DNA of 64,000 bases from Ensifer sesbaniae (GTDB lineage Bacteria; Pseudomonadota; Alphaproteobacteria; Rhizobiales; Rhizobiaceae). The stretch's first letter is position 1. Every line of letters starts with the position of its first letter. The stretch spans positions 1,362,863-1,426,862 of the forward strand of contig NZ_JABEKU010000002.1 in NCBI RefSeq assembly GCF_013283665.1, in the 5' to 3' direction. This document shows, one piece after another, positions 51,913 to 60,241 of this stretch. The position numbers and the translations under genes were made by a program. Under the pieces are notes generated by a model, which did no database searches, was not told where the DNA came from, and was given only the letters and a program-made list of their open reading frames with translations.

Positions 51913-52536
51913 TTGGATGAAGCTGAAACGATACTTGTCGCCGACGACCACCCAGTATTTCGCGACGGGCTCGGCTCTCTTATTCAGTCTCAAAATCCTA
52001 CTGCCGCTGTCCACACCTTCGACGCGTTCTCGGATGCCCTTGCGTTGGCCAGGTCGCTCCCCTCCCCGCCGAGCCTTTTCGTCCTCGATCTCTTCTTCTC
52101 GCGCAAGAGCATCAAGTCCGAGCTGCCAGCGCTGCGACGAGAATTCCGGCGGGCGGCGATCGTCGTTGTGACCATGTCCGACGACACGGCAACGATCGAC
52201 GCCGTCATGGCGGCAGGCGTAAACGGCTTCATCTGCAAATCGGCGCCACCGCACCAGATCGCCGCGGCCATCGCCGCGGTCCGTGCGGGCGAAATAGTCA
52301 CTCCGTCTCCGGCGGCTGGCCGGGCGCCGGCGGGCGGCATGTCGACCACGCTCAGCGAAAGACAGCTCGAAGTCCTGCAGCTCATCGCCCAGGGGAAGAC
52401 AAACAAGGAAATCGCCCAGGACCTCGGCCTTTCGCCCTTCACGGTTCGCCTCCACGTCTCGGCGATGTTTCGAAGCCTTGGCGTGACCACCCGCGCTGCA
52501 GCCGTGACCAAGGGCGTTTCCGAGGGAATCCTCTGA
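51913..52536 (+). CDS. NarL/LuxR-type response regulator
   Basis: A 207-residue regulator: receiver with DD in VADDHPVFRDGL, Asp in LFVLDLFFSRKS and Lys in FICKSAPP, then HTH (LSERQLEVLQLIAQGKTNKE then IAQDLGLSPFTVRLHV). A TTG start at 51913 has a good RBS (GAGAGG); an upstream TTG at 51871 has none. Probably paired with the hybrid kinase at 55259-56935, which carries the same dyad upstream. Confidence 0.83.
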   Translation: MDEAETILVADDHPVFRDGLGSLIQSQNPTAAVHTFDAFSDALALARSLPSPPSLFVLDLFFSRKSIKSELPALRREFRRAAIVVVTMSDDTATIDAVMAAGVNGFICKSAPPHQIAAAIAAVRAGEIVTPSPAAGRAPAGGMSTTLSERQLEVLQLIAQGKTNKEIAQDLGLSPFTVRLHVSAMFRSLGVTTRAAAVTKGVSEGIL

Positions 52537-52596
52537 CGGCATTCCCCATCAGAAACCGGGCGCGCGGTGTGCCCGTCACTACAGAAGGATCTACCA

Positions 52597-53022
52597 ATGA
52601 AACCACTACTTATCGCGGCCGCAGCCGCGGTCGCGCTGACGGGCGTAGCTGCCTCGCCTGCGCTTGCCGGCACCTGTGCGAGCAATTTCAAGGTGGAGGG
52701 CGTGCCTATGCTCTCCGCCATGACGTTCCGCAGCTCGCAAACGTTCCCGAAGGTCGCGCCGAAAACCGCGCTCGCACAGCTCGCCGCGGCCGTGGCCGCC
52801 GAAGGATTCCACGGCATCGACGTCGACCACCAGCTCGGCGCGATCTCTGCATTGCAGGAAACGACCGGCACTGGTCGGCCGCAGACGCTTCGCGTCGTGG
52901 TCCGCCGCAGCGGCAAGGGATCGCGTGTGGACGCGGTTTTCACCGTCCAGCAGGGCCAGGTTGCCGGCAAGGACTACATCCGCCAAGGCATGTGCCGCGT
53001 CGTTGCGGCCGCCGGCGAATAA
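52597..53022 (+). CDS. Small exported protein of the two-component cluster
   Basis: A 141-residue protein with a clear signal peptide (MKPLLIAAAAAVALTGVAAS, cleavage near ALAG) and two cysteines in the mature part (GTCASNF and GMCRVV) that could form a disulfide. I do not recognise the family. It follows the response regulator by 60 bp on the same strand and may be its target or signal-related partner. Confidence 0.7.
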   Translation: MKPLLIAAAAAVALTGVAASPALAGTCASNFKVEGVPMLSAMTFRSSQTFPKVAPKTALAQLAAAVAAEGFHGIDVDHQLGAISALQETTGTGRPQTLRVVVRRSGKGSRVDAVFTVQQGQVAGKDYIRQGMCRVVAAAGE

Positions 53023-53031
53023 TCGCCGCCT

Positions 53032-54063
53032 TTACGACGAAAGCCGCTCGATTTCGGAGCGGCCCCACTTTCGGGTCCGCTCCGACAGCTCAAGCGTTTC
53101 CGCGAGCTGCGATGCTTTCACTAACGTCGCGTCCGCGTCGTCCTGCAGACCTAGTTGAACCTCCGCATTCCCGAGCAAGACGGTAGCGGCTAGTTGCATA
53201 TCGGCCGGCCTCCCTTCCCAGTCCTCGGCCGCGACGACCTCGCCCAAGCACTGCCGCGCCGCCCGCGCCACGGCCAAATTTCCGGGCATGGTGTGCAGGG
53301 CGGTCACGGCCAGTTTCGTCTGCACCGCCGCATCCCCGCGAAATAGCTGCGCGGCCGCAACGTAGTGCGCGGCCGCCTCGAGCTCCCGGTCGCCGGCCCG
53401 GGCAAGCACGTCGAGCTTGATGCAGGCGAATTGCTCATCGGTCGCAATCGCCGGCGATGCGCGCTCGGCCTCGGCGATAGCCTCAGCCGCGTCCGCCATT
53501 CGGCCGGCCGTGAGCGCGTCCATGACCTCGCGCAAAGTGTGCTTACGCACCCAGGCGTCATCGCTGATCGCTTCCCGCCAGGCCGCCCGCGCAGCCGCGA
53601 AATCCCAGGTGCCGTCCAGGACGGCGCCGATGACGGGTTTTGCGTCCTCGGGATCACCTATCCAGGCAAGCACGCCGGCGCCGTCGATCACATAAGTCGA
53701 AGGAACGCCATCGCGGCCGCTGGCTTCAAGCCACTCGCGCGTCACTGCACCTCGCGACAGCCCTGACCCGGTATCCGGCCGCTCCTCCAGCGCCAGCACC
53801 GCTTTGTCGGTGCCCCGCGCGGCTGCGGCCGCAGTGGCCGCTACATCGCGCACCAGGACGGCAACGCCATAGACCGGCACCCCGAGGGGTTCGGCGAACT
53901 CAGCAAGGTCGCCGACCGCCGGTAAGCAGCCGACACAGCCGGCATTCCACAGCACTAAAACGCTGGGCCGGTCAAAAACGACCGGGCCTAAATCCGCCCT
54001 GTTGAAAACCTGCCCAAACTTCAAGCCGGGGGCGTTGTCGCCCGGCAATAAACGGATGGACAA
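53032..54063 (-). CDS. Thioredoxin-like protein with C-terminal TPR-like helices
   Basis: A 343-residue protein. The N-terminal 140 residues have a TlpA/thioredoxin fold with the CxxC motif in WNAGCVGCLPAVGD and the cis-Pro region DGVPSTYVIDGAG. The C-terminal 200 residues are Ala-rich helices, TPR-like. No signal peptide is seen. A TTG start at 54063 has AGGGAGG six bases upstream; GTG 54108 and ATG 54099 lack one. Convergent with the exported-protein gene. Confidence 0.72.
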   Translation of the reverse strand: MSIRLLPGDNAPGLKFGQVFNRADLGPVVFDRPSVLVLWNAGCVGCLPAVGDLAEFAEPLGVPVYGVAVLVRDVAATAAAAARGTDKAVLALEERPDTGSGLSRGAVTREWLEASGRDGVPSTYVIDGAGVLAWIGDPEDAKPVIGAVLDGTWDFAAARAAWREAISDDAWVRKHTLREVMDALTAGRMADAAEAIAEAERASPAIATDEQFACIKLDVLARAGDRELEAAAHYVAAAQLFRGDAAVQTKLAVTALHTMPGNLAVARAARQCLGEVVAAEDWEGRPADMQLAATVLLGNAEVQLGLQDDADATLVKASQLAETLELSERTRKWGRSEIERLSS

Positions 54064-54124
54064 ACAAAACCTCCCTGTTCCGCCCCCGGCCCGAAGCATC
54101 GTGCTCACTCACTGCCGCTTGCGA

Positions 54125-55094
54125 TTACACCTGGCAGACGCCGATCAGCGGGCCGGGGCCATCGAGATCGTGGCAGATGCAGCCCGGTCCCTGCGTCGTG
54201 CACTGGAAGTCGAACGAGCACGAGATCGAGATGCAAGCAGCTTCGCCGCCTCGTCCTGCACCTGCAGGTCCCCCACGGACTTAGAAGCGCCACCCGAAAC
54301 TTTCAATACCGCCGGATCGGCGGCGGCGCCGATGCCCGGCCCGCGCAGCGGATCGGCGATCACCGCGCGTTCGCGCGCCACGCCTTTAGTGCCGGCAACG
54401 TGTGGCAGCACCGCGACGTTGTTGACGCTGTAGAGCGGCGTGCTGGCAGCACTCGGCCGCGTGGTCGAGACCGTCCAGGCCTGCCGGTCGAGCTCGACTG
54501 CCGCCGCCATGTCGTCGAAGCCGTCCGCGAGCTTGTAGCTCACGCGCGTCGCCTTCGTGGCGCCCGATGCGCCGATGGGACCGGCGGTCTGCTCGTAGAC
54601 GAGCACGCCGTCCTTGAGGCTGACGCTCACGCCGGGTTCCAGCGTCGCATGCGCCCCATCGCCCGCCGTGAAGCGATAGACGCGCTCATGCTTGTTGAAA
54701 TCGAGCGTGCGGCGGATGGTGAAGGCGGTGTTGCCGTCCGCGTCCGGCTTGCCGTACTGCACATCGAGCCACGTCGTGCGCCGCTCGCCGTCCTTGAGCT
54801 TGGCTGCGTTCGCGCAGGCGCCGATCTTCGCCCCGGCACCATCGAGCACAGCGAGTGCATGCAGTGGCCATCGCCCTCGGTGCGGCTCTTGATGCTGAAC
54901 TTGTCGTTCACGTCCACCAGTACATGCCGCTTGGCGGGATCGTAGAGCGCGTGGACTTCGTTTGCCGCCCACATGCTGGCCGGACCGGCATTCGCCGTCT
55001 GCGTCCGTTCCATGCCGACGCCTGCGATGGCGGCAGAGACGCCGTCCAACGACGCGATCGCCATCGATCCTGATTTCAATATGACAGTCTCCAT
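54125..55094 (-). pseudogene. Unrecognised gene with two frameshifts, Cys-rich C-terminus
   Basis: Three successive frames join into one protein of about 320 residues: it starts METVILKSGSMAIASLDGVS, shifts near 54855, continues through LKDGERRTTWLDVQYGKPDA and VYRFTAGDGAHATLEPG, shifts near 54230, and ends with a cysteine-rich tail (CSFDFQCTTQGPGCICHD). I do not know the family. The breaks may be true mutations or sequencing errors in GC-rich DNA. Confidence 0.55.
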
Positions 55095-55258
55095 TGCGTA
55101 ATGAAACAACCGTCGCGGATCTCAGGGACGCCCACGTGTTGCGAACGTGCCTGTCCGCAAGTTGCCGATACGCTGGCCGACGTAAAACCGGCGTGATGCC
55201 AATATGCCTGAATGCACAAATCCCGCTGCGGCCGGGCGCAGCGAACCGGAATTGCCCG

Positions 55259-56935
55259 TCACTCCCTCAAATCGAGTGCACTGGCAAGAACCACTGACCG
55301 TAGCTCAGCCGGACGCACGGGCTTTGTAAGCAGTGGAATATCGGGATCTCCCAGCTCGTCACGGACGCGATCTGCGTCGTGCCCGCTCATAACCACCACG
55401 GGAATATTCCACTGCTGCACACCTCGCACGACCTCGATGCATTCTTTTCCGGTCACTCCTCCTCCCAAGTCGTAGTCAGTGATGAGCAGATCGCAGTCCT
55501 CGAATGTTTCTGGAATTACGGTCGACTTGTCGACCTCGCAGCCCCAGCTCTCCAGCAGGCTCGCAGTCGCGAGCAGAACGGCGTCGTCATCCTCGACCAG
55601 CAGCACTCGCAGACCGTCCATTGCGGAGACCGGCCGCTGCTGCGCCACCCGCTCACGTTCCGCAAACTGCGGTTCGACCGTCGGAAGCCCGGCCAAGGTT
55701 ACGCGGGTTCCGTGGCCAGGCCTCGATTCAAGGACGACGGTGTGACCAAGCAGCGCGGCCAGCCTCTTCACGATCGGAAGCCCCAGCCCCACCCCTTCAA
55801 TGTCGCGATCACCCCGCTCCCGAACCTGGTAAAACTCTTCAAACAAGTGCGGCTGATGCTCGGCAGCAACCCCAGGACCACGGTCGAAGACCTCGACCGC
55901 AAGCGTCTGGCCATTTCGCCTACAACCGATGACGACCGGCCGACCAGGCGCATATTTGATCGCGTTGTTGATCACGTTCTGCAGCATCGTCGTCAACAGG
56001 CTGGGGTCGCTTTGGACCCAGGCCGACGACCGGACCACGCGGAGTTCCCCGCCGGCGCGCTCCGCGGCCTGAGAATTCTGACGCACGACGTCGTCGACGA
56101 TCTGCTGGACGGCAAACGGTTCGATCTTCGGTGTCACCCTGCCACTGTCCAGCGTCGAGACGTCCAGCAGTGATTTGAAGAGCCGCGACACGCTCTCCAA
56201 AGAGCGGTCGATGTTGTCGACCATCTGCACTTCGCGGGGCCCAAGGCCAGCGTCACGCAGGCAGGACGTGAATAGACTGATTGCGTGAATTGGCTGCCGT
56301 AGATCATGGCTAGCCTGCGCCAAGAACCTTGATTTGGCGAGGTTGGCCTCCATAGCCGCGTGGTAGGCCTTCTGAATTTGCGTGATGAGCGTAAGGACAT
56401 ATGCCGGAACAATCATCGTCGTGAGGACGAGCGTCAGCACCATGTCCGGGTTTTCGCGCCAGTAATTATTGAAATAGCTTGTCAACCCGAGGACTCCGAA
56501 TGCCGCCGCCGTTGCGCCGATGAGGTAACGCGGGCCGAAGCGCAGTCCGTTTGCCAAAGTCACCCATAGCAGAGCCGCGTAGACCGGCAGGGTCGCGGCG
56601 CCGCCCATCGCCAAGGCCAGCAACATGCCGAGGTAATCGTTCGCCATGCCGAATAGCCGGCGGCCGTGGAACTGCCCCGGCCGTTGGAGAATGTCCCGGT
56701 ACAACAGCACAGACACCGGTATATACGCGATCAAATATGCCACGGTGAGCTTGAGCCAAGTCTCGGCGCGATCTTCGCCGCCCAGCAGTTTCGGTACCAC
56801 GTAGAGGCACAACAGAGGCACGAGAACCAAGCGGACCAACGCCTGCCCGCGCTCAGCGTCGTCGCCACGACTGCGGAGCACGTACGCGAAGCTACCAAAT
56901 ACTCTGTCCTGCCACGCCATCGCCGCTTCATTCAT
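55259..56935 (-). CDS. Membrane hybrid histidine kinase (RpfC-like layout)
   Basis: A 558-residue kinase: about five to six N-terminal membrane segments (about 30-190), HisKA with ASHDLRQPIHAIS, HATPase (NVINNAIKYAPG, FDRGPGVAAEH, GVGLGLPIVKRL) and a C-terminal receiver (LLVEDDDAVLL, Asp in LLITDYDLGGG, Lys in LLTKPVRP). Start 56935 (MNEAAM) is the first plausible ATG after the promoter dyad; 56920 is possible. Probably feeds the response regulator at 51913. Confidence 0.87.
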   Translation of the reverse strand: MNEAAMAWQDRVFGSFAYVLRSRGDDAERGQALVRLVLVPLLCLYVVPKLLGGEDRAETWLKLTVAYLIAYIPVSVLLYRDILQRPGQFHGRRLFGMANDYLGMLLALAMGGAATLPVYAALLWVTLANGLRFGPRYLIGATAAAFGVLGLTSYFNNYWRENPDMVLTLVLTTMIVPAYVLTLITQIQKAYHAAMEANLAKSRFLAQASHDLRQPIHAISLFTSCLRDAGLGPREVQMVDNIDRSLESVSRLFKSLLDVSTLDSGRVTPKIEPFAVQQIVDDVVRQNSQAAERAGGELRVVRSSAWVQSDPSLLTTMLQNVINNAIKYAPGRPVVIGCRRNGQTLAVEVFDRGPGVAAEHQPHLFEEFYQVRERGDRDIEGVGLGLPIVKRLAALLGHTVVLESRPGHGTRVTLAGLPTVEPQFAERERVAQQRPVSAMDGLRVLLVEDDDAVLLATASLLESWGCEVDKSTVIPETFEDCDLLITDYDLGGGVTGKECIEVVRGVQQWNIPVVVMSGHDADRVRDELGDPDIPLLTKPVRPAELRSVVLASALDLRE

Positions 56936-57062
56936 GCGAACCACCGTTTTTTGCAAGCGAGACGAGTCCGCCACGGGCTGCCCGCCCGTCTTCGTCCGCC
57001 CGGAATATAGCTGGCCCCAGCCGAAACGGCCGGCGCCAATGAATCGAAATGATGCCGGCAAC

Positions 57063-57088
57063 GCCACTAGCACAAACGGTCTAGTGTC
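57063..57088. promoter_or_regulatory. Dyad operator before hybrid kinase
   Basis: GCCACTAG-N10-CTAGTGTC, one mismatch from the dyad at 51830, 128 bp before the kinase start. Shared site suggests co-regulation of kinase and regulator. Confidence 0.55.
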
Positions 57089-57171
57089 GTCGCTGGTCGT
57101 GTTCGGAAAACGGTCGTTTCCCGAACATTCGCGACGAGGCCTAAAGAGAGCATCGAAAATGCTTGCTTGAT

Positions 57172-57563
57172 GCATCTGGATGAGGTGGTGATTTCCATCG
57201 GTGGCCGAAAACATTGGCTTTGGCGCGCCGTTGACCAGGACGGTTACATTCTCGACGAGATCGTCCAGGCCCGCCGCGATACCAAGGCTGCCAAGCCAGT
57301 GCTGGTCAGGCTGCTGAGGAAGCAGGGCCTTTCGCCGAAGCGCGTCGTCACCGATAAGTTGCGCTCATACGGGGCGGCAAGAAGGGATGCGACGCCCTGC
57401 ATCGAACATCGATCGCACAAGGGCCCGAACAATCTCGCGGAAATTCTCACGGGCCATTTCGAAAACGAGAGCGGATGATGCAGGGCTTCCGATCCGTCGG
57501 CGGTTTGCAGCGTTTCACCTCGGTCTTTTCAGCCGTCAGGAATCTCTTCGTTCCGCCTCACTT
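57172..57563 (+). pseudogene. IS6-family transposase remnant
   Basis: Reads HLDEVVISIGGRKHWLWRAV, then RRDTKAAKPVLVRLLRKQGL and the DDE-domain stretch VVTDKLRSYGAARRD. A one-base deletion near 57440 shifts the frame; the rest (MMQGFRSVGGLQRFTSVFSA) is in the next frame. The N-terminal HTH is missing and the end is cut at about 57563. From there to 57774 nothing is recognisable. Confidence 0.8.
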
Positions 57564-57774
57564 GAGACCGAATGTCCAAGGACGCCTTTGTCGCGTCCGG
57601 CTTCAATTACGAAGAGGCGATCAACCGCATCTTGGCCCGCGCTCGACAGCCTTGAGAGCGGCATTATTTATAATGGGCTCATATGAGCGAACAAGACGGT
57701 TTCGCCCCCCGCCGCCATTAGGGCAGTCACGGCTGCCGTTCATTGTCGACGAAAACTGTGAGCGCGCGGAGCTT

Positions 57775-58077
57775 TCAATTGCACCATTGCACTCCTCCTG
57801 GCTCGAAGGACCACTGTGATGCCGGATAATCCATCTTCACCACGGACATCACGCCTTTGAACTTGGGTGGCAAAGTGAAGCTCGCTGTGTTTCGCCGCAC
57901 ATCGCCAGCGTAGTTGACGGCGTACTCGGCCGCGCAGTTCCAGCTTCGGTCGTCCGGGTTGATCGCATAGATCCAGAATCCCTTATCATTCCAGTCCCAC
58001 CGCACGAGAGGCTCTGAACGAGCTGGCGACGATTGCACAACGAGCATCAGACTGGTGGCCAATACAAGACGTTTCAT
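57775..58077 (-). CDS. Small exported protein downstream of the exporter remnant
   Basis: A 100-residue protein with a signal peptide (MKRLVLATSLMLVVQSSPAR, cleavage near ARS), rich in aromatic residues (WDWNDKGFWIYAINPDD) and with two cysteines. RBS GGAGAAG precedes the ATG. Family unknown. It follows the collapsed adaptor/exporter genes on the same strand, so it may be an accessory or immunity gene of peptide locus 2. Confidence 0.6.
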   Translation of the reverse strand: MKRLVLATSLMLVVQSSPARSEPLVRWDWNDKGFWIYAINPDDRSWNCAAEYAVNYAGDVRRNTASFTLPPKFKGVMSVVKMDYPASQWSFEPGGVQWCN

Positions 58078-58129
58078 TGGATCTTCTCCGTGGCATGGCG
58101 ATCGGCGCCCTCATCCGCTGTCAACGCGC

Positions 58130-58459
58130 CTGAGCTTTCAATCGCCGGCAGGGTGCACTCGGCCGCAGGAGACGAATGATGCGATCGGCCATCTTGAGGG
58201 TGCTCGGTCGATGTGCAACGATGATCCGCGTCATCGGCAAGGTGCGCACGGCCCCGTTACGCCCCCCACGGGCAGAACGACGCCCGCAACCTTCACGCGG
58301 CGCGTATACTGCGCGTAAATCATCAGAAGGACCGCAAAGCCACGAACATCAATGCGACCATAGATACCGCAGCGAGAGAGAGCCGCCCCTGGTCGTTAGT
58401 CGGGCGACCCGGTCAAGCGCGTTGAAAGACTCTGGTCGAAAGAGAGCAGTTAGTTCCAT
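58130..58459 (-). pseudogene. Collapsed HlyD-adaptor/C39-exporter remnant
   Basis: From ATG 58459 the minus strand starts like the intact adaptor (MELTALFRPESF against LFRPEVQAARS), then, through frame changes, shows the membrane region and YTRRVKVAGVVLPVGGVT, which matches the intact adaptor's YTRRVRVQGIVLPTEGVT. At about 58250 it jumps to the exporter C-terminus: LPMTRIIVAHRPSTLKMADR against LPMTRVIIAHRPSSLAIANR. About 3.3 kb has been deleted between the two genes. Confidence 0.8.
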
Positions 58460-58560
58460 CAGCCCCTCGGGATAGCTAGGCGGCCCCGCTCCGGGGCGCA
58501 GCCCGACGCGCATTGCGACGGGCCGACCAGGATTAATCTGAAGACTGAACGCAGCGGCAG

Positions 58561-58779
58561 TCACTGATTGAAATAAAACTGGTGCGTGCTGCTGCTGTAT
58601 CCAACTGTCAAGCCGCCGTTGACATGCCCACCGCCCCACGTGGCAATAGCACCATAAGAGCCAGTAGCGAAGCGGAACTCGCCCATCTCGAAGTAAAGGC
58701 CGCCGCTAACCGCATCGAGTTCCTTCTCGTTGAGTTCTCTCAGGCCGGAAGCTTCTGCAGTAATTGAATCGTAGTTCAT
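58561..58779 (-). CDS. Double-glycine-leader peptide C (class II microcin-like precursor)
   Basis: A 72-residue precursor. The leader ends LRELNEKELDAVSGG, with Leu at -12, Glu at -8, Leu at -7, Val at -4 and Gly-Gly, almost the microcin V consensus. The 45-residue core (LYFEMGEFRFATGSYGAIAT then a Gly-rich middle and HQFYFNQ) is Gly/aromatic-rich and cysteine-free. GGAGG lies 8 bases before ATG 58779; an ATG at 58791 overlaps it. LuxR box 3 is 64 bp upstream. The adjacent exporter is destroyed, so export would need the intact exporter at 43802. Confidence 0.82.
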   Translation of the reverse strand: MNYDSITAEASGLRELNEKELDAVSGGLYFEMGEFRFATGSYGAIATWGGGHVNGGLTVGYSSSTHQFYFNQ

Positions 58780-58842
58780 CTTTTCCTCCATCGATAAACG
58801 CGTGGCGGATGCATTCTGACGGCGAAGCCTAGGGAAAAGAAG

Positions 58843-58858
58843 CTGTCAACTTTGACAG
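58843..58858. promoter_or_regulatory. LuxR-type box 3, upstream of peptide C
   Basis: Perfect palindrome CTGTCAACTTTGACAG (7-bp arms), 11 bp after the LuxR-solo 2 stop and 63 bp before the peptide C start. Confidence 0.7.
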
Positions 58859-58869
58859 GGGTGCAGGGC

Positions 58870-59496
58870 CTAAAGCGTGATGAGACCGAGAGCAATCGCT
58901 CGTGTGCAGGCAGCCTGCCGCCCATTCACTTCCAGCTTGCGAGCAGCCCCTTGCAGATGAAAATTGACGGTCCTTTCACTGACGGAGAGTATCGCGGAAA
59001 TGTCCCACGATGTCTTTCCGAGCGCGGCCCACCGTAAGACCTCCCTTTCTCGTTCGGTCAAACGAGGTGTGGCTTCATCACAACCCTGTAGGCGCCGGGC
59101 GGAGACATGGAGGCAACTGGCAACGTATGTCATCGGCGCGATCGTGCAAAACAGATCGCGCAGATCAAACGTGGCATCGGTCGTGAACGTCATAAAAGCC
59201 CAACTAACGCCCGGAGACGAGATCGGCACGGTGATTCCGGCCCGCAACCCATACTCTCCAGCCCGGCGCAGGATTTGGCCCGCCTGCTTACCAATCATCT
59301 TGTCGGGGCCCATTCGGAAAGTGAAATCGCTGAAGGTAAGAAAATCAGAGCGATCACGCCCATGCAGATCCTTAAATTTAACGGCGTAGGCTTGATGACC
59401 AAAACCAGTGGAAGTCGCCCAAGCCTTCGATTCGCGAACGAGCTCTACAAATGAACTGGCGCGAAGAATTCGTTCAACCTGATCCCAATACTCCAT
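58870..59496 (-). CDS. LuxR-solo regulator 2, shortened ligand-binding domain
   Basis: A 208-residue paralogue of LuxR-solo 1. Both share SDF, then GITVPI, MTFTTD, DLRDL and nearly the same HTH (LTEREREVLRWAALGKTSWD). Between the SDF motif and the GITVPI strand it lacks about 40 residues that in solo 1 hold the EWGKTYD, DARV and MPSTAWN segments, the expected ligand pocket. RBS AAGGA precedes ATG 59496. It likely binds DNA but may not sense the same ligand. Confidence 0.83.
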   Translation of the reverse strand: MEYWDQVERILRASSFVELVRESKAWATSTGFGHQAYAVKFKDLHGRDRSDFLTFSDFTFRMGPDKMIGKQAGQILRRAGEYGLRAGITVPISSPGVSWAFMTFTTDATFDLRDLFCTIAPMTYVASCLHVSARRLQGCDEATPRLTEREREVLRWAALGKTSWDISAILSVSERTVNFHLQGAARKLEVNGRQAACTRAIALGLITL

Positions 59497-59719
59497 TGGT
59501 CGTTCCTTATTTGTTCGCCCTCAGTATCCAGCCCCGCGCGAAACGGCCAGTGGCGGCCGGGATGTATTTTCTCGCAGACGCCATTAAGTGTTCACACAAA
59601 CGCAACTCATGGCTGTCTTGGCTACACCGCCTTTGAAGATCGACCGTTCGGGGGCGACACGTCCAGGACATTTGGAAACACCGCCAGATGAACTCTACTA
59701 TCTGCCTGGGAAAGAAATC

Positions 59720-59866
59720 CATCGCCACGCCGTGCGCGCCGAACCAGGCGATCAGCGCATCGGGTTCGCTGAGGATCTTTGCTTCCCGCACAATGCGGCC
59801 ATCCGCATCCACCACGCACACACTTGAGTACTCCAGTGATACGTCGATGCCGGCATACTGCTTCAT
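59720..59866 (-). pseudogene. IS110-family transposase, N-terminal fragment
   Basis: Reads MKQYAGIDVSLEYSSVCVVD, then ADGRIVREAKILSEPDALI, the DEDD-domain start of an IS110-family transposase different from the complete one at 42024. After about 49 residues it ends. The upstream non-coding end of that element may extend to about 59960. The rest of 59960-60241 has no recognisable gene. Confidence 0.7.
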
Positions 59867-60241
59867 GGTCGTCTCTCCGTGCTGCTATGGAGCAGGCCAC
59901 TCCTGACTCCGCGACACCATCATTGTGAGGGACGACCACCGGCCCTTCAAACCTGCCGGGCCGGATCCGCCCGTTACACCATCTTTTGTAAAGGGGGTAC
60001 ATTCTATTTCCAAGTGTTGGTGTGGACGGCCTCCGATCCGGGGTCGCAATCTGCAAATGTCAGATCAGGGAGTTTTTTGGCAAAGGAACCGTCCCATCGC
60101 TCGAAATTGGTATGGATACGTCGAAGCATCTTCTTCAGATGCAAGACATCGCCACTCCCCCTGCTCCGTCAGGGGAACGCTATAATTGGAACTCCGAGCG
60201 CCGCGCCACCGCATCAGTTCGGCGCGTGGCCGCACGACGTG

